NCBI GenBank assembly: GCA_965205385.1
Contig: CBDBGS010000006.1
Location: 1 to 64,000, forward strand
Reading direction: 5' to 3'
DNA: 64,000 bases
Source of the DNA: CATOSP01 sp965205385
Lineage (GTDB): Bacteria > Chloroflexota > Dehalococcoidia > Lucifugimonadales > UBA3495
Shown here: positions 8,264 through 19,300 of the stretch, one piece after another
How the letters are laid out: each line of letters begins with the position of its first letter
Numbering within the stretch: position 1 is the first letter of the stretch
Made by a program: the position numbers and the translations under genes
Notes under the pieces: generated by a model
Databases searched by the model: none
What the model saw: only the letters and a program-made list of their open reading frames with translations
What the model was told of the DNA's origin: nothing

Positions 8264-8548
8264 TTGCTTGAACATGGACGAGTGCACCTTCTGTCCCGAG
8301 ACACACGATGGGGCATCACGCTCAGGTTTGTGCAACGCCGCTCTCCACGGAGAGCTCCCGCGACCTTACCCTACGGCCAAGGACGGGCGAAAGTACGGCT
8401 CTATATCGATACTGTTTGGGAAGGGTTTATCTTGGAGGCCGCGCATGAGGCCGTACACTGCCTGAACCCGGGCAACGGAGCCACTTACTTGGAAGAGGGC
8501 GTAGCAACCGCGTTCAGTTTCGTCGTCGTCGTCAGTTCATTGGAATGA
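8264..8548 (+). pseudogene. HEXXH metallopeptidase-like fragment
   Basis: The last 50 residues read VWEGFILEAAHEAVHCLNP and then YLEEGVATAFS. HEAVH plus a downstream LEEG is the zinc-site layout of gluzincin-like peptidases. The N-terminal half of the frame is Arg-rich nonsense, and an overlapping frame (8145-8465) carries a Cys pattern (CLNMDECTFC), so the gene appears truncated and frameshifted. No partner function is evident. Confidence 0.4.
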
Positions 8549-8903
8549 CCGGAACCTAACAGTCCTAGAGTGAGTAAAGACTACCAAGATGCCCTCAACC
8601 GAGCCTCTGCCATCAACGCCGGCAGTAATTCTTGAGCGAAGTTCCAGCACGTCTGTCGAAGTCGCGCAAGCTGCTCTTCAGGCGTTTCCTGGGCAGTGAT
8701 GTGTTGGCAACGAGCAATTGCGGAGGCTCGTGGAGGTCTTTCCTGGGGCGGCAATCCGGATCCTCATATCTGTATCTCCCACCGAAAAGTTCGCAATTCA
8801 GTCTTGTCAGGCCCACCAGAACAGTGGTTCGCACAATTGGGATGAGTAGTGGGACTGTACTCAAGCTTACCCCGGTCCTCTCTCAAAAATAGTGTATGCC
8901 CTA
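8549..8903. other. intergenic with one 39-bp motif
   Basis: No gene is supported. The stretch holds the third 39-bp motif (8776-8814) and leads into the MITE. Confidence 0.5.
8776..8814 (+). repeat. 39-bp dispersed motif, copy 3
   Basis: CTCCCACCGAAAAGTTCGCA, ending GGCCC. The first 20 bases are identical to copy 1. It brackets the TIR cluster together with copy 2. Confidence 0.7.
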
Positions 8904-9050
8904 AACTAAAGCCAAGGTGAAATGTACATATCGCCATACGGCACTGTCGGTGCCTACCCAGTTGGGGCCTTGAGGTGATATGAGGAACAATGGATTCCTT
9001 TCGGTCCTCGTCAAGACCACCGAAATGCACATCCCACCTTGGTATTGGTT
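8904..9050. mobile_element. 147-bp MITE of the IS630 type
   Basis: Flanked by TA (8902-8903 and 9051-9052). The left end is AACTAAAGCCAAGGTGAAAT; the right end, reverse-complemented, is AACCAATACCAAGGTGGGAT. These match the ends of the full IS630 element at 39637-40869 (AACCAAAGCCAAGGTG). The interior has no ORF, so the element would have been moved in trans by an IS630 transposase. A diverged relative of about the same length lies at 30847. Confidence 0.8.
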
Positions 9051-9291
9051 TAGGGTTGCGCCCAGCCGGGGATAGACTTCCACTTAGGGCGTGCCAGCTA
9101 CTGCTTCATTGGTCGCCCGACCCCGCGGGGAACAGGCCTGCAACACCTAACGATTAGAAATCAAAGGCTCATATTGTCCCGACGACGCGGGAAAAGACCT
9201 CTCGCATTCGGCCTCGTACCTGACGGGGCTGGTGATTACCACTATATTCTGGACCTTGCCTGGATCCCCGGGTTAATCCTACCAATGGAGT

Positions 9292-9498
9292 GTGTCCGTG
9301 TCAGAACAAGAGAAATTCGTCTGTTACCGCTGCTTCGAAGACCCCGAGCTAGTTGAATTCATAAAGGAGAACGCAGAGTCAGACGAGTGTTCCTACTGCC
9401 CCAGTGTGGGCAGGGAGCCGATTGCTGCACCAATAGACGACGTCTCAACGCACTTCACCGAGTGCCTGTTCCGAGAGTACAGCCGGGCGGTGGATTGA
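9292..9498 (+). pseudogene. HEPN/RES N-terminal domain fragment
   Basis: 68 residues from GTG 9292: FVCYRCFEDPELVEFIKENA, then ECSYCPSVGREPIAAPIDDV. Two CxxC pairs and the 'aPidDv' motif match the zinc-ribbon N-terminal domain placed before HEPN and RES toxin domains. The rest of a normal protein (RES NAD-degrading toxin domain) is absent; the frame stops and a methyltransferase gene follows 44 bp later. It is a probable truncated toxin; a stand-alone zinc protein is the alternative. Confidence 0.55.
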
Positions 9499-9542
9499 TA
9501 TGCTTAGCCAGGTAGCGAAAATATCGGTTACGGGAGGTGTCA

Positions 9543-10226
9543 ATGAATCCCTGGCAGTTGCTCGGCCGGGCACAAACTCCTGGCGGAGGAGCAGAGCTCG
9601 TTTTGCGCCAACGTGACACTGAGTTCTCGATCAAAGCGGATAATTTGGAACTCATGAACAGCCGTGTTTACGGGTCAGAAGAAGCGATGGCCAAACTAGG
9701 CTGTCAAAACCTCGCAAAACATCCGAGGCCCCGCGTTCTGATTGGCGGTCTGGGCATGGGATATTCGTTGAGAACGGCGCTGGACGTCCTTGGCGAGGAT
9801 GCCCAGGTGGTAGTCGCAGAGCTGGTACCAGCCGTGGTTGAGTGGAACCGGGGAGTCCTTGCCGATCTTGCCGGCCGTCCTCTTGACGACGGACGAGTTG
9901 AACTCCATGTAGGCGACGTTGTCCAGTTGATCAAGGCCGCCAGAGGCGACTACGATGCCATCATGATTGATATTGACAATGGAGCGGAGTCGATAGTTAG
10001 TAAGGGCAACAATTGGCTTTACAGCCTGCCGGGGCTGACCACCACCTGCGCTGCGTTACGGCCCGGCGGTATATTGGCGATGTGGTCTGCCGGTCCTCAA
10101 CCGGCGTTCGTCAGACGCTTGCGCCGTGCCGGCTTCGAGGTGGATGAAGTCAAGGTGCGGGCGCATGGTGGAAGCAACCGCAAAGGAGGCGCACACCATG
10201 TCGTATGGATTGCATCGCGCGGTTGA
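9543..10226 (+). CDS. SpeE-like (spermidine synthase fold) methyltransferase
   Basis: 227 residues; ATG 9543 follows a strong ribosome-binding site (ggagg, 9533-9537). It is a Rossmann SAM-binding domain: motif I VLIGGLGMGYSLRTAL, acidic strand end VVVAELVPAVVEWN, then VELHVGDVVQLI and YDAIMIDIDNG, and a C-terminal LRPGGILAMWSAGP. This layout is that of polyamine-synthase-like proteins lacking the N-terminal beta domain. The substrate cannot be told. Its neighbours are transposon debris, so no operon context helps. Confidence 0.85.
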   Translation: MNPWQLLGRAQTPGGGAELVLRQRDTEFSIKADNLELMNSRVYGSEEAMAKLGCQNLAKHPRPRVLIGGLGMGYSLRTALDVLGEDAQVVVAELVPAVVEWNRGVLADLAGRPLDDGRVELHVGDVVQLIKAARGDYDAIMIDIDNGAESIVSKGNNWLYSLPGLTTTCAALRPGGILAMWSAGPQPAFVRRLRRAGFEVDEVKVRAHGGSNRKGGAHHVVWIASRG

Positions 10227-10442
10227 TGGACATCAATCTTGAATAAGGTGGACCCGGTCAGCTTGACAGCATTAAGGCGGTGACAAATGAGAAGATTGGT
10301 GTACAGGCCGAGCAGGATCGTCCTGCCTACCGTTCCCTGGATCCCTCCCTGTCCTTGGAGCGGATCCTGTGCTTCAAGCACCTGCGTCAGTTGGCCAGGG
10401 ACAACACCGTCAAATACCAGTGGCGCACTTTGCAGTTGCTCC

Positions 10443-12236
10443 CTAGAAACCGGGCCGAAAAGTCCTGGTTGGGTAGGGGGATTTGGGCAATAAAGCCGAC
10501 GTGAGCAGGATCACGGACCACAGTTGTCCGAGCCGGACCGCGCAGAAATTGGCCGCAGCATGGGCGACAACAAAGGGGACAATATTGAGGACGACGCTGC
10601 GGCCTGTTGCGCCGCCACCGGTACGGCCCGACCGCCCGAGTTTCCCGGCCACCAGGGTCAGGTTGGCTACCGTGGCAGCCAGATACAGCTGGAACCTGGT
10701 CTTGACCCTGCCGAAATAGCGGGACTGGCGAATGCCCAACTGGACCAGCCGGGCCAACCGGTGTTCCACCACCACTCGGCGCACTCGATATTCGTCATAA
10801 TGAGTGCTTTGCTGCAACGCTCGGGCCTGCTGCAGCAGGGCTTCCTGGGGATGGATCAGCACCCGCCGCCCCCTACTCCCCTTGGCTGCGATGCACTGGG
10901 ACCGCAGTGGACATGTCCGACATTCGGCCCCGTCGAACTGGAAGGCCTGCAAGCGGTGGACCCGCCCTGTGCGACCCGTCCGCTTTCCCGCCGGCACGAT
11001 GGTGTGGGTAACCTGTCCGGCGGGACAGGTGCAACTGCCCGCGGCCAGGTCAATATGGAAGTCCTCTTTCGGAAAGTGCTTCCGGTCGGGCCGTCCCGGC
11101 ACTCTGGCCACCAACCGGCGTCCCGCATCGGCGAATGCCTGCCTGGTATCGCCATCCCCATAGGCGGCGTCGCCCATGGCTTCCTCCACCGGCACACCGG
11201 TGTTGGCCTCGCTCTGCTCCACCAATTCCAGCGATCCCAGGTTGTCCGGAGCGTTGCCGGGCAATACCTCCACCGCGGTGATCAGCTGGGAGTCGGTGTC
11301 CACCACGATGGCCGCCTTGTGTCCGTCGAACCGTCTACTGCTGCTCTTGTGGCCGTGGCGCATCTCCGGGTCATGCACCGACATCATCCGGTCCCGGCTC
11401 ACCCCGTCCTTGAGATTCACTCCGTCATCGGTCCGCTCCACGTCCTGGAGCAGCAACTGCCCCAGCAGTTCCGCCGCCGCCACTATCTGCTGCCGCTCAG
11501 CGCTATCCTCCCCCAATTCCCTCTGCGCCTGCCGCGACAACTCCAACAACCGGTCGGCGTCTCTCACAATCTCGGCCAGCAGGGCCTGCCGCGCCCGTTT
11601 GTCGCTCCAGTCGATGGCCGACTCACCCTTCACGCTGGAACCCAGGTACCGCTCATATCCCCGGGCCTTGGCCCATTCTTTGACGCTGGACTTCTCCACT
11701 GCCGCCAGCGCCCGCAACAGCTTGACGATCCCGTCCGCCAACAGATTGTAGGTGTCCTTCACCGCGCCACGGCCCAGGATGTTGGTCGTGTCCAACGCCA
11801 CCCGCATCCCGCGCCCTTTCAGATACCCCGACTCCCGGGCCAAACGCAGGCTGGACTCGAACACCTCCCGCACCTTGCCGTGCAGTATCAGCTGGGCGCG
11901 GAACACCTGCAGCGTGCTCTTGGCGAAGGGACGGTCTTCCACCTCAATCCCCAAGGCCACCTTCCACCGGATGTCGAAGTCGGCCCGGGCCTTGGCCTCA
12001 GCGTCGCTCACCTTGTCGTGGGACTGGAGCAGGAGCGCCGTCGCCAGCAGGCTGGGCGGCACGCTGTCCCGGCCGTTGTCGGCGCAGTAGAACCCGGCGA
12101 AATCGGGGTCCCGGAACAGGCGGCCCCGCAGCGAGGCCAGCAGACCGTAGAAGGTGTCCCGCCCCACGTGGTCCAGATACAACCGGTCTGCTTCCCAGAG
12201 GCCCCTCTGGTCCGACCGCTCTCCCAGCATGCTCAA
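10443..12236 (-). CDS. IS1182-family transposase, copy B
   Basis: 597 residues, the same protein as in copy A. The TAG stop again comes from the flanking CTAG target. The interrupted host gene is itself a transposase remnant on the opposite strand. Confidence 0.95.
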   Translation of the reverse strand: MSMLGERSDQRGLWEADRLYLDHVGRDTFYGLLASLRGRLFRDPDFAGFYCADNGRDSVPPSLLATALLLQSHDKVSDAEAKARADFDIRWKVALGIEVEDRPFAKSTLQVFRAQLILHGKVREVFESSLRLARESGYLKGRGMRVALDTTNILGRGAVKDTYNLLADGIVKLLRALAAVEKSSVKEWAKARGYERYLGSSVKGESAIDWSDKRARQALLAEIVRDADRLLELSRQAQRELGEDSAERQQIVAAAELLGQLLLQDVERTDDGVNLKDGVSRDRMMSVHDPEMRHGHKSSSRRFDGHKAAIVVDTDSQLITAVEVLPGNAPDNLGSLELVEQSEANTGVPVEEAMGDAAYGDGDTRQAFADAGRRLVARVPGRPDRKHFPKEDFHIDLAAGSCTCPAGQVTHTIVPAGKRTGRTGRVHRLQAFQFDGAECRTCPLRSQCIAAKGSRGRRVLIHPQEALLQQARALQQSTHYDEYRVRRVVVEHRLARLVQLGIRQSRYFGRVKTRFQLYLAATVANLTLVAGKLGRSGRTGGGATGRSVVLNIVPFVVAHAAANFCAVRLGQLWSVILLTSALLPKSPYPTRTFRPGF

Positions 12237-12305
12237 GCCCTCGCTATTTCTTGATGGCTCAAGTATAGCTGACCACCCGGCTGAAGCCAGTTTCCGGCCA
12301 CGTTT
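10447..12305 (-). mobile_element. IS1182-type insertion sequence, copy B (1859 bp)
   Basis: Same ends and length as copy A, with CTAG at 10443-10446 and 12306-12309. At the variable site near 10695 it carries the same sequence as copy C, not copy A. Confidence 0.93.
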
Positions 12306-12859
12306 CTAGCCAGGAACGGCCCAGCTTTGCAGGCGTCAAGGTGGAGGTCCTGGAGCAGAGCGATGGCCAGCTCATGGTCCAGTACGGCGGGGAAGTGATC
12401 CCCCACCAGGAAGCTCCTCCCAGACCCGGCGCCTTGAGAGCTTCCAACGGTGCCCTGGCACCCACACCGGAACTGGCCCAGGTGGTCAGGAACCTCAGCC
12501 AGCACGGTCTCAGCAGATTGCAGCTGCAGCGCTTGGCGTCCCTGGAAGCGGCTGTCCCCCAGCGCCAGGAGAGTGAGGAAGCCACCAGGACCGAGACTCC
12601 GCCACTCAGGGAGGCTACCCCGCGCAAGCAAGCTCTGTGAAAGGTAGTGCACCATGCCAGGCTGCAGGGTGTCTCCCTCAGAGGAATCGCCAGGGAACTG
12701 GGTATTTCCAGGAACACGGTGCGCAAGTACGTTCACTCCCTGGCGCCACCGGTCAACAGGACTCCCAGGCGGTCCACCCAATCACCAACTCAGCACAATG
12801 CCTACGGACATTGTCCCCGAGCACTTGTCTGGACATTATCGCTGGACATCGACATTACC

Positions 12860-13206
12860 AACACCCCCAAGGTCCTCATCGTGGACGAGTTCGGCATCTG
12901 GCCTTACGACCGTGAGTCCGCCACCGCCTCCTTCACCCAGGTGTCGGCCCGGTACGAGCGTGGGAGCATCATCCTCACCTCGATCAAGAGCTTCGCCGAA
13001 TGGGGGAACTCTTGGGAGACTCGGTGATCGCAGCCGCCGCGCTGGACCGGCTGCTCCACCATTCCCACGTGCTCAACATCCGGGGAAAGAGCTATCGGCT
13101 CAAGGACAAACGTCAGGCTGGAATCTTCCCCTCCCATCTACTACTGGACCCGGCGGCTGAGCCGTTCAACAGCCAATCAACGTACCCCCAAGTGGGTCAA
13201 ATCTGA
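12860..13206 (+). pseudogene. istB: IS21 helper ATPase (IstB) C-terminal remnant
   Basis: IstB is the AAA+ helper of IS21 transposition. The fragment starts at TPKVLIVDEFGIWPYDRESA (Walker B region) and runs through YERGSIILTS. A frame change near 13005 leads into GELLGDSVIAAAALDRLLHH and SYRLKDKRQAG. The N-terminal half with Walker A is missing, replaced by the transposase HTH upstream. The same protein family is represented at 30337-30792. Confidence 0.85.
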
Positions 13207-13246
13207 ACCGGCGATCGTCACCAAAATGCACCCAGGTGGGTCAAGG
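13190..13246 (+). repeat. IS21-type terminal repeats
   Basis: Two direct copies of a GTGGGTCAA core, AAGTGGGTCAAATCTGAAC near 13191 and CAGGTGGGTCAAGG near 13232, follow the istB remnant. Multiple short terminal repeats of this type are where IS21 transposase binds. The reverse-complement arrangement occurs at 30258-30296 beside the other istB remnant. Confidence 0.65.
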
Positions 13247-13333
13247 GCAGACCGGCGGTACCCCGACACGCATTCCCGTGCGTCGGACGTGTCTTTCAGG
13301 TTATGTTGTCGGATATGCCCACTGCTATGGGAG

Positions 13334-16300
13334 ATGTTAGTGTCGACTTCTGTCCTCTCAATCAGACGGTCCATCGCCAGGCTGCCCAAGTGGATAGAGG
13401 CGGCGCTTCTTTCGCTGGCCCTATTGGCCGTGTTGTCGGGCTGCGACAGCGAGCCCACAAAAGAAGACTCTTCCTTACCCATCGCGACTTTCGAAGCGCC
13501 ACCAACTGCCACCCTGGCTGTTCCAACTCCCACCTCGAACGTTCCATCTCCCAACTTGCAGAAACCGCCAGAGTCAACACCAGCTCCCGCAGGCACGCTC
13601 GAGCCTCGAACCCCGGTGTTGCCCATCTCTCCCACACCTACACCCACACCGCGACCCCCACCTGTGGATATCTCCACCCCGGCTCCTCCGTCTCCGGCCG
13701 TGCCCAATGTGATCGGGATAAGCAGTGGGTTCAGGCACACATGCGCTCTATTGGAGAACGGTAAGGCGGTTTGCCGCGGCGGCAACGGGTACGGGCAGGC
13801 CTCACCACCGGAGGGTGAACGGTTTACCGCGATCAGCGCCGGCAGCTTTCACACTTGCGGCCTTCGCGAAGACGGGGTCATTTTCTGTTGGGGCATGGAA
13901 AGTCTCGCGGGCGCTACCCCATCAGGCGAGAGGTTCGTGTCCGTCGCGGCTGGCAGCGTAGCCACCTGCGGAATTCGGGATGACGGAGCCTCATTCTGTT
14001 GGGAAGGATCGTTCAAACGCAATCACCCCTTGCCGGACCCAGTGGTCACCATCAGCGTTGGCGCCGTGGACTATTGTGGGCTCCTTGCCGACGGCACGGC
14101 GGTCTGTCACGAGTCCGTTTATGCGCCGCGTGGCGGCAGTTTGGATATGGTCCAAGGAGAAAAGTCCGTCAGCATTAGCAACGGCCTCCTCCACACTTAC
14201 GCGCTAAGGGAGGACGGTACGGCGGTCTGTTGGGGCAACAACGGCCGGGGCCAGGCTTCACCGCCGACGGATGTTAAACTTCGCTCCATCAGCAGCGGCG
14301 GGAGCCACACTTGCGGCCTTCGCGAAGACGGGGTCATTTTCTGTTGGGGCATGGAAAGTCTCGCGGGCGCTACCCCATCAGGCGAGAGGTTCGTGTCCGT
14401 CGCGGCTGGCAGCGTAGCCACCTGCGGAATTCGGGATGACGGAGCCTCATTCTGTTGGGAAGGATCGTTCAAACGCAATCACCCTTTGCCGGACCCAGTG
14501 GTCACCATCAGCGTTGGCGCCGTGGACTATTGTGGGCTCCTTGCCGACGGCACGGCGGTCTGTCACGAGTCCGTTTATGCGCCGCGTGGCGGCAGTTTGG
14601 ATATGGTCCAAGGAGAAAAGTCCGTCAGCATTAGCAACGGCCTCCTCCACACTTACGCGCTAAGGGAGGACGGTACGGCGGTCTGTTGGGGCAACAACGG
14701 CCGGGGCCAGGCTTCACCGCCGACGGATGTTAAACTTCGCTCCATCAGCAGCGGCGGGAGCCACACGTGCGGCATAGGAGAGGACGGGGTTGGAATTTGT
14801 TGGGGCAGCGATGAATTTGGGCAGGTCTCTCCGCCACAAAGAGAGAAGTTCGCTGCCATTAGCAGTGGGATGGAACATACCTGCGGGGTACGCCGGGATT
14901 CCTCTGTGAGCTGCTGGGGCAATAACGATTACGGCCAGGGGCTAAAGGGCGAACTTTTCGTCGACCAGACCCTCCCGTCACCGGACGAGGAACGTCTTGT
15001 CGCCATCCGCGCCAACGGGTCCTATGCCTGTGGCCTTCGCGACGGTGGGACGGCCACTTGCTGGGGAGATGTGCCCGCCGGTAAAGCGCCCCAACCCCCT
15101 GCCAACGCTAGATTCTCCGCAGTTAGCGTCGGATACCAACATGGGTGTGGGCTCCGGCCGGACGGCAGGCCCCTTTGTTGGCAAGTGCCGGACGAATATT
15201 GGCATCCCCTGCGGCCTATCTTCCAGGCCATGACCGCGCTGCTCATCTATGCGGTAGAGGTGGGGGTTACGGAGACCACTATCGAGAAGTCCGAATGGGA
15301 TGTTTTGAAGAGGGAGGCAGGGATCATAGAAGGGAGGTTCACCCAGATCAGCAGCGGGGCCTATCACACCTGCGGCATCCTGGCAGATGGCAAGCCTTCT
15401 TGTTGGGGGTTCCTGTCCGGTGAACAACACAGCGGGCAGGCTTCGCCTCCTGAAGAAGATGCGTTGTCCTACGTAAGCAGCGGCGGGTTCCACACGTGTG
15501 CCCTCCGGACCGACGGCTCCCCAGTCTGCTGGGGAAGCGACGAACATGGCCAGTCTTCCCCTCCCGCAAGGAGATTAACGACCATCAGCAGCGGTACCTC
15601 TCATACCTGCGGGTTGGACCCTCTTGGCCTTCCTGTCTGCTGGGGGAACGACGGCAACGGCCAGGCATCGCCTCCAGAGCCTCACCTGCGGGTTGCGGGG
15701 CAACGGATCGATTGTCTGTTGGGGCGCAACCGAGCCGGCTGCTCCTGCGGCCCAGGCCATGCCGGTGGCGGAAGAGAGCTTTTCGGCCATCGCGGTAGGT
15801 GGGCCACAAACCTGCGGCCTGCGCAAGGACGGCTTCCCACACCTGCTGGACCTTCCAGGCCGCCGGAGTCGTTCCCGATTCAGCGGCGGAACGAGGGTTA
15901 CAAGTGGCGGAAGGGCATACCCTCATCCCTTTAAGTTCCGGAGGCGCCTTCACCTGCGCCCTTGACTCGGAGGGTTCTCCACTGTGCTGGGGATCAAACT
16001 CTCATGGGCAGAACTCCCCACCCAAAGGGGAACCCTTCACGGCTTTGAGCAGCGGGGCCGTGCATGTGTGCGCATTGCGCGGTGACGGAACGCCGGTCTG
16101 TTGGGGTGAGGACACCGATGGACAGGCTTCCGCTCCCCATCCAATTTCGCTCACGACCATAAGCAGCGGTGAGGACCACACTTGCGGCCTCGCGGCAAGG
16201 GGAGCCCCGCTCTGCTGGGGGAATGATGAATTTGGACAAGCTTCTCCGCCTGAAGGCGAGGCCTTCGTTGCCATCGACAGCGGGATGAAGTTCACCTGCG

Positions 16301-19300
16301 CCCTTAGGCGGGATGGAACCCCTTCCTGTTGGGGGCGAAACGACGAGGGTCAGGCTTCACCGCCCTCCAGGGCGAGGTTCACAGCCATTACTGCCGGGGT
16401 GTCTCACGCCTGTGGGATTCATGCCGACGGCAGTCCCTACTGCTGGGGAGATGATGGAGGGGACAAAGCTGCGGCCACTTTGGCAGACAGCTTCACCTCA
16501 ATCACCACCGGCTGGAGCTGGTCTCACACCTGCGGCCAAAGACGTGACGGCACCGTAGTTTGCTGGGGATCAAGCTATGAATACCCCCCCGGAGAACGGC
16601 TGACCTCCATCAGTATAGGATTCGACCATACCTGCGGATTGCGCCCCAACGGAACTCCGGTGTGCTGGGGCACCGGTTACGAGACCTATACCGAACCGGC
16701 GAAGCGTCAGCCGCTGGAAGCGATGCAGGATGACAAGTTCACGTCAATAAGCAGCGGATTTGATCACACCTGCGCCCTTCGGGAGGACGGCGCGCCTATC
16801 TGCTGGCCCGGCGGCGCACACGGCCGTGCCGGGAGTCAGGATCGCGTCCCTTACGCCGAGAAGCTGGAATCGGGTAGCAGTGGTGGAAGCCACGTTTGCG
16901 GGCTACGTGCGGACGGGACGGTGCTGTGTTGGGGGGACAATTGGTCTGGGGAGGGATCCCCTCCCCTGGGCCAACGATTTACGAAGATTAGCTCGAGCTT
17001 CGGCCATACTTGCGGGCTCCGCGAGGACGGCTCCGAGGTCTGTTGGGGTCAAGGTGAACAAGGCGAGACCTCGCCGCCCGAAGGTGAACGGTTCAGTGCC
17101 ATCAGCACCAGCATCGGGCTCCAGAACAGCGGACACACCTGCGCGCTGCGTCAAGACGGCTCTGCTGTCTGCTGGGGAGCCGACCACATGGGCCAGGCAT
17201 CTCCCCCACCGGATGATGGTTTCTCCCATATTAGCAGCGGTTCTTATCATTCATGCGCGCTCCGGTCAGTTGATGGGACGGCTGTGTGCTGGGGGCAGAA
17301 TAGACGCGGACAGTCGCCCCCCTCATGGTGAGGCCTTCTCAACCATCACCAGCGCCGGCTCCCACACCTGCGCGCTGCGGAAGGAAGACGGGACCGCCCT
17401 CTGCTGGGGATCTAATGTGGGCGGGGTGGAAGGCTACGCGGGCCAGGCGTCACCACCTCACGGCGTGCGGTTCCTAGACATCAGCGCGGGCGACGATTTC
17501 ACTTGCGGGTTGAAGCTTGAAAATGGTGCGCCGCTGTGCTGGGGCGCCGGGTTCCCCAGGGAGAGGCCAATCCATGCCCCCGATCGCCGGGGGGCCATTT
17601 TCTGCTGTGAGCACTGGTGGAAGTCATACCTGCGCTATCACTCAAGAAGGCGAGATGCGCTGTTGGGGAGACGACCGCGAGGGCCAGGCTTCACCGCCCA
17701 AAGGCGGCAAGTTCGCAGGCTTGAGTAGTGGGAGCCAGCATACGCCAGACCGGGTCTGCCGTATGCTGGGGGGACAATAGCCTGGGTGAGGCGGACCCCC
17801 CGCGACACGAGATCTTCACATCGATCAGCGCCGGACCGTACCACACCTGCGCCCTGCGGTGGGACGGATCTCCGGTCTGTCGGGGTTCCGACCGACATGG
17901 GCAATCTTCACCGCCGCGTGATATAGAACTGGTGTCAATCACCTCCGGGGCGATGCATACCTGTGGGCTACGGAAGGACGGTAGCGCCGTGTGCTGGGGT
18001 GATGAAAGCGTTCATAAGTCCTGGCCGCCGCAGGACGAACGGTTCATCTCCATCAGCGCTGGCTCGGAATTCACTTGCGCCTTGCGCGAGGACGGCTCGA
18101 CGTTGTGCCGCGGGTACGGCCGTCCAGGGGGGCGGCGGAAAACGAACAGTTGGTCACTATCAGTAGCGGCTCCGCGCATCTCTGCGGCCTTCGCGAAGAT
18201 GGCTCCGCCGTTTGCCGGAGCAGAAAGGACGAAGACGGACGTACAAATCCGCCGACTAAAGCACGGTTCATTTCGGTCAGTAGCGGGGGAGCACATACCT
18301 GCGGGCTAAGGCGTGACGGCGAAATCATCTGCTGGGGCAACGACGTGCATAGCCGGTCATCGGGAATGAGCCCGGTAGGAACATCGTTGTTCGGTGACAG
18401 GTTCACCGCCATCGCAACCGGCCGGTTCTCCTGCGCTATGCGCGGGGACGGCAGCCCATTCTGTTGGGCAGCGCCGGAAGCCTCCTATACAGTGAACCAA
18501 GAGACGCCTGTGCCGCCGGTGGGGGAGCGGCTCAGCGCAATCACTAGTGGAGTTGCCCACTTTTGCGGCCTGCGCCATGACGGGTCAGCCGTTTGCTGGG
18601 GACTGGACCGATTGGGACAAGCGTCACCCCCGGAGGGCGAGGCCTTCGTGTCAATTAGCGCAGGCGGTCGTCACACGTGCGCTCTCCGCGCGGACGGGAC
18701 CCCGGTCTGCTGGGGGAGTAACCGTGACCACTGGTACGGAGACGCCAACCAGGCCTCACCCGCGCCAGGAGAGACCTTCATGGCGATCAGCGGCGGAGGC
18801 GCCTACACCTGTGCCCTCCGCATGGATGGGACGCCAGTCTGCTGGGGAAGCGATAATTCGGAAAATGGCACCCACACCGGCCAAACCCTAGCTCCGGAAA
18901 CAGAGCGATTCGTCTCCATCAGCAGCGGAGGCGCCCACGCCTACGGGCTGCGGGCAGATGGCGCGGCGGTCTGCTGGGGGTCTGGCATGGACACCAACGG
19001 TCCTGGCGCGTCGCCCGTCGGGGAGATATTCACTACGATTAGCAGCGGCAATGGTTACACCTGTGGCCTGCGGACTGACGGAACCGCCCTCTGCTGGGGA
19101 TTCGATTGGGAAGGGAGAGCCTCTCCCCCGGTTAACGAGCGCTTCAAGTCCATAAGCAGCGGTTGGGAACATACCTGTGGACAGAGACATGATGGGACAA
19201 CCACCTGCTGGGGCAAGGACTATCCCACGCCCAACCCGGTTTCGCCCCCTTATGAATTGCCCCGGACTCCACTTCCCGACGCCATCCCACCGTTCACGGC

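Larger units (their letters stand above)
10247..12790 (+). pseudogene. ISNCY/IS481-like transposase C-terminus interrupted by IS copy B
   Basis: The left piece (10247-10446) reads GQLDSIKAVTNEKIGVQAEQ, then LCFKHLRQLARDNTVKYQ and LQLLP. The right piece (from 12310) reads SQERPSFAGVKVEVLEQSDG. Removing IS copy B and one CTAG joins them in frame. The frame ends at TGA 12638-12640, exactly where a Trp is expected (QAL-x-KVVHHARLQGVSLRGIA); it then continues as an HTH (ARELGISRNTVRKYV) to about 12790. The N-terminus is missing. It is a dead older transposase hit by a younger one. Confidence 0.8.
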
